A DNA stretch of 64,000 nt, from assembly GCA_020853705.1 (NCBI GenBank), contig JADYYK010000014.1:1-64000 (forward strand). The letters are read 5' to 3'. Below the pieces are notes generated by a model, which had not been told where the DNA came from, ran no database searches, and saw only the letters and a list, made by a program, of their open reading frames with translations. The translations under genes were made by a program, and so were the position numbers. Below are positions 61,787 to 64,000 of this stretch, in pieces (position 1 is the stretch's first letter; each line of letters opens with the position of its first letter). Source of the stretch: Deltaproteobacteria bacterium (GTDB lineage Bacteria > Myxococcota_A > Polyangia > Haliangiales > JADYYK01).

Positions 61787-62368
61787 ATGACGATGACGAA
61801 GTGGTCCGCGCTGGCGCTCGCGCTGCTGGCCGGCTGTGGTCGCAAGACCGAGGACACCGGCGGCGGCCAGCGCAGCTTCTCGCTGGGCCTCATCGGCACC
61901 CACGGCCCCAAGGTGGAGGTGCGACTGGAGGTGCCCAAGGGCTGGAAGGTGGCACGCGACCCCTATGGCGCCTCGCTGCGAGCCCCTGGCGCCAGCGAGC
62001 TCAACCCCACCGTGCATGTCAACGCCTCGGGCTGCGACACCGTGCGCGACAGCTCGACCCTGAAGCTCCGCCCCGCCACCCCCGAAGAGTGTCTGACCGC
62101 CAAGGCCACCGTGGTCCCAGGCAGCCCGCCCAGCCCACCCGTGGAGACCACGGCGGCAGGGCCTCGCGTGGTGGTGCCCGGAGCGCGCGGCGACAAGTAC
62201 CGCGACTACGACGTCGCGATCATCACCCTGACCCCGGACCGCAGCAGCAGCCTGAGCTGCATCATGAACGGCGCCGGCGACGCCACCGTGCTGCACAGCG
62301 CCCGCGCGACCTGCGACGGCCTGGTGGCCGGTGACCCCGTCGGCGTCGATGTCGAACCCAGCGAGTGA
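61787..62368 (+). CDS. Small lipoprotein, function unknown
   Basis: A 193-residue product with lipobox LAGC (MTKWSALALALLAGC). The mature part has GPKVEVRLEVPKGWKVARDP, which recalls the start of lipoprotein LpqN/PsbP-like domains, then two Cys-containing segments (ASGCDT, EECLTAK) and SLSCIMNG and RATCDG. ATG 61787 is chosen for the signal peptide; ATG 61793 is equally possible. TACAGA lies seven bases upstream. It is 106 bases after the previous lipoprotein gene and ends 17 bases from the convergent lipoprotein gene. Confidence 0.8.
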   Translation: MTMTKWSALALALLAGCGRKTEDTGGGQRSFSLGLIGTHGPKVEVRLEVPKGWKVARDPYGASLRAPGASELNPTVHVNASGCDTVRDSSTLKLRPATPEECLTAKATVVPGSPPSPPVETTAAGPRVVVPGARGDKYRDYDVAIITLTPDRSSSLSCIMNGAGDATVLHSARATCDGLVAGDPVGVDVEPSE

Positions 62369-62385
62369 ACCAGGCTAGCGCGAGG

Positions 62386-63087
62386 CTAGCGTGTGGTCGG
62401 GCCCTGCTCGTCCGACTTGAGGTCGATGACGAGGTCGCGCATCTGGACGCGACCCGACAGCCACTCCCAGAAGATCCCGTCCAGGCGGCCGGTCAGGATG
62501 GCGTGCAGGCGGCCGTCGGGGTCGCTCCACACCGTGACGTCGAGCTTGACCTGGTCGAGGCGCTGCGTGGTCAGCTCGGCGACCTCGCCGCTGGCGGTCA
62601 CGAACGACCAGTCCAGCGCCAGGTCGACCGTGATGGTCGCGAAGCCGGCGTCGCCCGAGGTCGACCACTCGATGGCCGCGGCCGGGACCTGCTCGGCGCC
62701 GCCGCGCTCGGCGCGCGCCAGCGAGACGCGCACGTTGCGAAGGTCGAGGCCGTGCGGCGGCAAGGTCTCGGCCGAGATGGTGACGTCGCCGAGCAGGACG
62801 TCGAGGTTGTCGAGGCGCAGGCCCCCCTTGTCGGTGGCCAGCACCCGGGTGCGACCCCAGGTCAGGGGCAGCTTCTTGCCGTTGACGCGCACCGTGCTGT
62901 CGAGCGTCGCGACCTCCAGGGTGTGCGCCCGCACCAGCCGCTCGCGCGCGGTCAGACCAGGCTCGCCCTGCGGGCTGAGCCCCGGCTCGCGATCGGTCCA
63001 GTCGAACTGGCAACCCGCGGCCAGGACCCCTGCCGCCAGCACCGCCGCCACCGGAAGAATGCGCCCGAACTTTTTGAAGAGCATCAT
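62386..63087 (-). CDS. Putative lipoprotein, beta-rich
   Basis: A 233-residue lipoprotein, lipobox LAAGC. The mature protein is a long series of predicted strands, DSTVRVNGKKLPLTWGRTRV, GGLRLDNLDVLLGDVTIS, GLDLRNVRVSLA, ATITVDLALDWSF and VKLDVTVWSD, in the manner of AsmA/LptC-like or LEA-type sandwich domains, and ends DLVIDLKSDEQGPTTR. Such domains may bind lipid; this is only by appearance. A complete promoter lies upstream, TTGACG-N17-TAGATA, with ATG seven bases after it and no Shine-Dalgarno. It is divergent from wecB. Confidence 0.85.
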   Translation of the reverse strand: MMLFKKFGRILPVAAVLAAGVLAAGCQFDWTDREPGLSPQGEPGLTARERLVRAHTLEVATLDSTVRVNGKKLPLTWGRTRVLATDKGGLRLDNLDVLLGDVTISAETLPPHGLDLRNVRVSLARAERGGAEQVPAAAIEWSTSGDAGFATITVDLALDWSFVTASGEVAELTTQRLDQVKLDVTVWSDPDGRLHAILTGRLDGIFWEWLSGRVQMRDLVIDLKSDEQGPTTR

Positions 63088-63094
63088 GCCGCTG

Positions 63095-63123
63095 TATCTA
63101 GGCAGCCTGACGCCGCGCGTCAA
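63095..63123 (-). promoter_or_regulatory. Promoter of lipoprotein gene 62386-63087
   Basis: TTGACG (63118-63123), 17 bases, TAGATA (63095-63100), seven bases, ATG 63087; probably leaderless. Confidence 0.65.
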
Positions 63124-63262
63124 GTGCACGAAAGATGAAGTGAATGTTGCTACCGCCTTAGCGGAGCGAAATCACAGCAGAAGTGACCAGCCGGTCATCC
63201 ACAAAAAAAGATCAGAGCTGATCGGAAATGTAGGCAAGCTCGCAAGCGCCCCGGGTTCGAAA

Positions 63263-63291
63263 TTGTCCCGGCTGGGCAGACGGAGTAGGCT
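63263..63291 (+). promoter_or_regulatory. Promoter of wecB-like gene
   Basis: TTGTCC (63263-63268), 17 bases, TAGGCT (63286-63291), six bases, GTG 63298. No Shine-Dalgarno is present. Confidence 0.6.
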
Positions 63292-63297
63292 GCCGGC

Positions 63298-64000
63298 GTG
63301 CGAACGGCGCTGCTCGCCGTCGGGACCCGCCCCGAGGCCATCAAGATGTTCTCCGTGGCGCGTGCCCTGACGGCGCGCGGGGTGCGCGTGCAGACACTGG
63401 CGGTGCTGCAGCAGCGCGAGCTCCTGCTGGCGACATTCGATGCGCTGGGCTGGCAGCCTGACGAGCAGATCGAGCGCATCGGCGCGGGCTTCTCACTCAG
63501 CGCGATGATGACGGGGGTGACCACCGCGCTGGCGACGGCCATCGAGGCGCGCAAGCCCGACGTGGTCGTGGTCCAGGGTGACACCACCACGGCCTTCGCG
63601 GGGGCGCTGGCCGGCTTCTACGCCAAGGTCGCGGTGGCGCACGTCGAGGCCGGGTTGCGCACCTGGGATCTGGCCATGCCCTTCCCGGAGGAGGCCCACC
63701 GCGCGCTGATCGACCAGATCGCGACGCTGTGCCTGGCGCCGACCCCGCTGGCGGCCGACAACCTGCGCCGCGCCGGCGTGCCCGAGGCACGCATCACCAT
63801 CACTGGTAACACGGTGATCGACGCCTTGCGCACCGTGCGCGCCGAGCTGCCTCCGCGTGAACGTTTCACCCGCGAGGGGCGACGAACCATCGTGGTCACC
63901 TGCCATCGTCGCGAGAACTTCGGCCAGGGAGTGCTCGAGGTCTGCGCCGCCGTCAAGACGCTGGCGGCGCGCCACTCCGACCTGTCGTTCGTGGTCACCA
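63298..64000 (+). CDS. wecB: UDP-N-acetylglucosamine 2-epimerase (non-hydrolysing), cut by window edge
   Basis: The first 234 residues of an epimerase that makes UDP-ManNAc for surface polysaccharides. Motifs in order are VGTRPEAIKM at 7-16, VVVVQGDTTTAFAGAL near 80-95, VAHVEAGLRTWD near 105-117, PFPEEAHRALIDQIA, TGNTVIDAL near 165, and TCHRRENFGQG near 200. The family usually has PEExNR; here it is PEEAHR, a conservative change near the active site. GTG start with a TAGGCT box at six bases. No other polysaccharide gene is visible before the window ends, so its pathway partners must lie to the right. Confidence 0.94.
   Translation, partial: MRTALLAVGTRPEAIKMFSVARALTARGVRVQTLAVLQQRELLLATFDALGWQPDEQIERIGAGFSLSAMMTGVTTALATAIEARKPDVVVVQGDTTTAFAGALAGFYAKVAVAHVEAGLRTWDLAMPFPEEAHRALIDQIATLCLAPTPLAADNLRRAGVPEARITITGNTVIDALRTVRAELPPRERFTREGRRTIVVTCHRRENFGQGVLEVCAAVKTLAARHSDLSFVVT

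Noticed and set aside
63250..63280. GGGTTCGAAATT, which looks like a tRNA T-arm
   Set aside because: The T-stem does not pair properly, and no anticodon arm, acceptor stem or CCA context is present; it lies in the wecB promoter region.
63855..63880. GTGAACGTTTCAC near-palindrome inside wecB
   Set aside because: It lies within conserved coding sequence, is imperfect, and probably reflects the codons for ERFTRE.

Overview
The window is about 70% G+C and densely coded, with no gene-free stretch longer than 210 bases. It has no rRNA, tRNA, insertion sequence, phage or CRISPR array. It looks like the chromosome of a predatory-type myxobacterium (Myxococcota, most like Haliangiales/Nannocystales). 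The grounds are the very high GC3, fifteen predicted lipoproteins in 64 kb, two large Hanks-type Ser/Thr kinases, Asp/Gly- or Pro-rich linkers after lipoboxes, GTG and TTG starts, and many secreted proteins of unknown function. This placement is an inference from gene style; no rRNA is present to confirm it.

Layout. 1-4872 (minus): glnD, an alpha/beta hydrolase and two small lipoproteins. 4962-14294 (plus): an acidic protein, then a tight tamA-tamB-(CesT-like)-PAS histidine kinase-tsaE-(CesT/YbjN-like) run. 14318-16823 (minus): mtnP, a PfkB-family kinase and a lipoprotein. 16987-20767 (plus): secreted proteins, a Nudix hydrolase and a pirin. 20753-26786: a lipid locus with a VolA-like surface lipase plus FadL pair and a fatty-acid desaturase on minus, and a cyclopropane synthase divergently on plus. 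26929-30546: lipoprotein, metallo-beta-lactamase hydrolase, SGNH hydrolase. 30673-33958 (plus): MerR regulator plus VIT/VWA protein. 34053-40263 (minus): thioesterase, a 746-residue lipoprotein and an 1101-residue beta-propeller lipoprotein. 40333-43285: dinB, then a DHCR24-like flavoprotein with a 64-residue cysteine protein. 43331-47716 (plus): membrane protein, RMD1-family protein, kinase with a second degenerate kinase lobe. 47741-54130 (minus): CAP-domain lipoprotein, CBM9-like lipoprotein, double cyclic-nucleotide-binding protein, PEGA-tailed kinase. 54181-64000: YihY protein, YVTN propeller, ilvC, a twin AAA+ ATPase, three lipoproteins and a partial wecB at the right edge.

How the genes work together. 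The clearest functional unit is lipid capture and remodelling (lipase, outer-membrane fatty-acid channel, desaturase, cyclopropane synthase). tamA and tamB form the standard outer-membrane assembly pair. Most of the rest is envelope and signalling machinery.

Most unusual signals. (1) About eighteen genes have a TANNNT-like hexamer 4-8 bases before the start codon and no Shine-Dalgarno, which suggests widespread leaderless transcription; several also have a -35 box at exactly 17 bases. (2) A dispersed family of heptamer tandem repeats (CTGTNNC, five units each) occurs at three intergenic sites, one of which supplies the C-terminus and stop codon of a gene; related heptads occur elsewhere. (3) There is a perfect 26-bp palindrome in front of a thioesterase gene and a cluster of near-palindromic repeats at 27870-28012.
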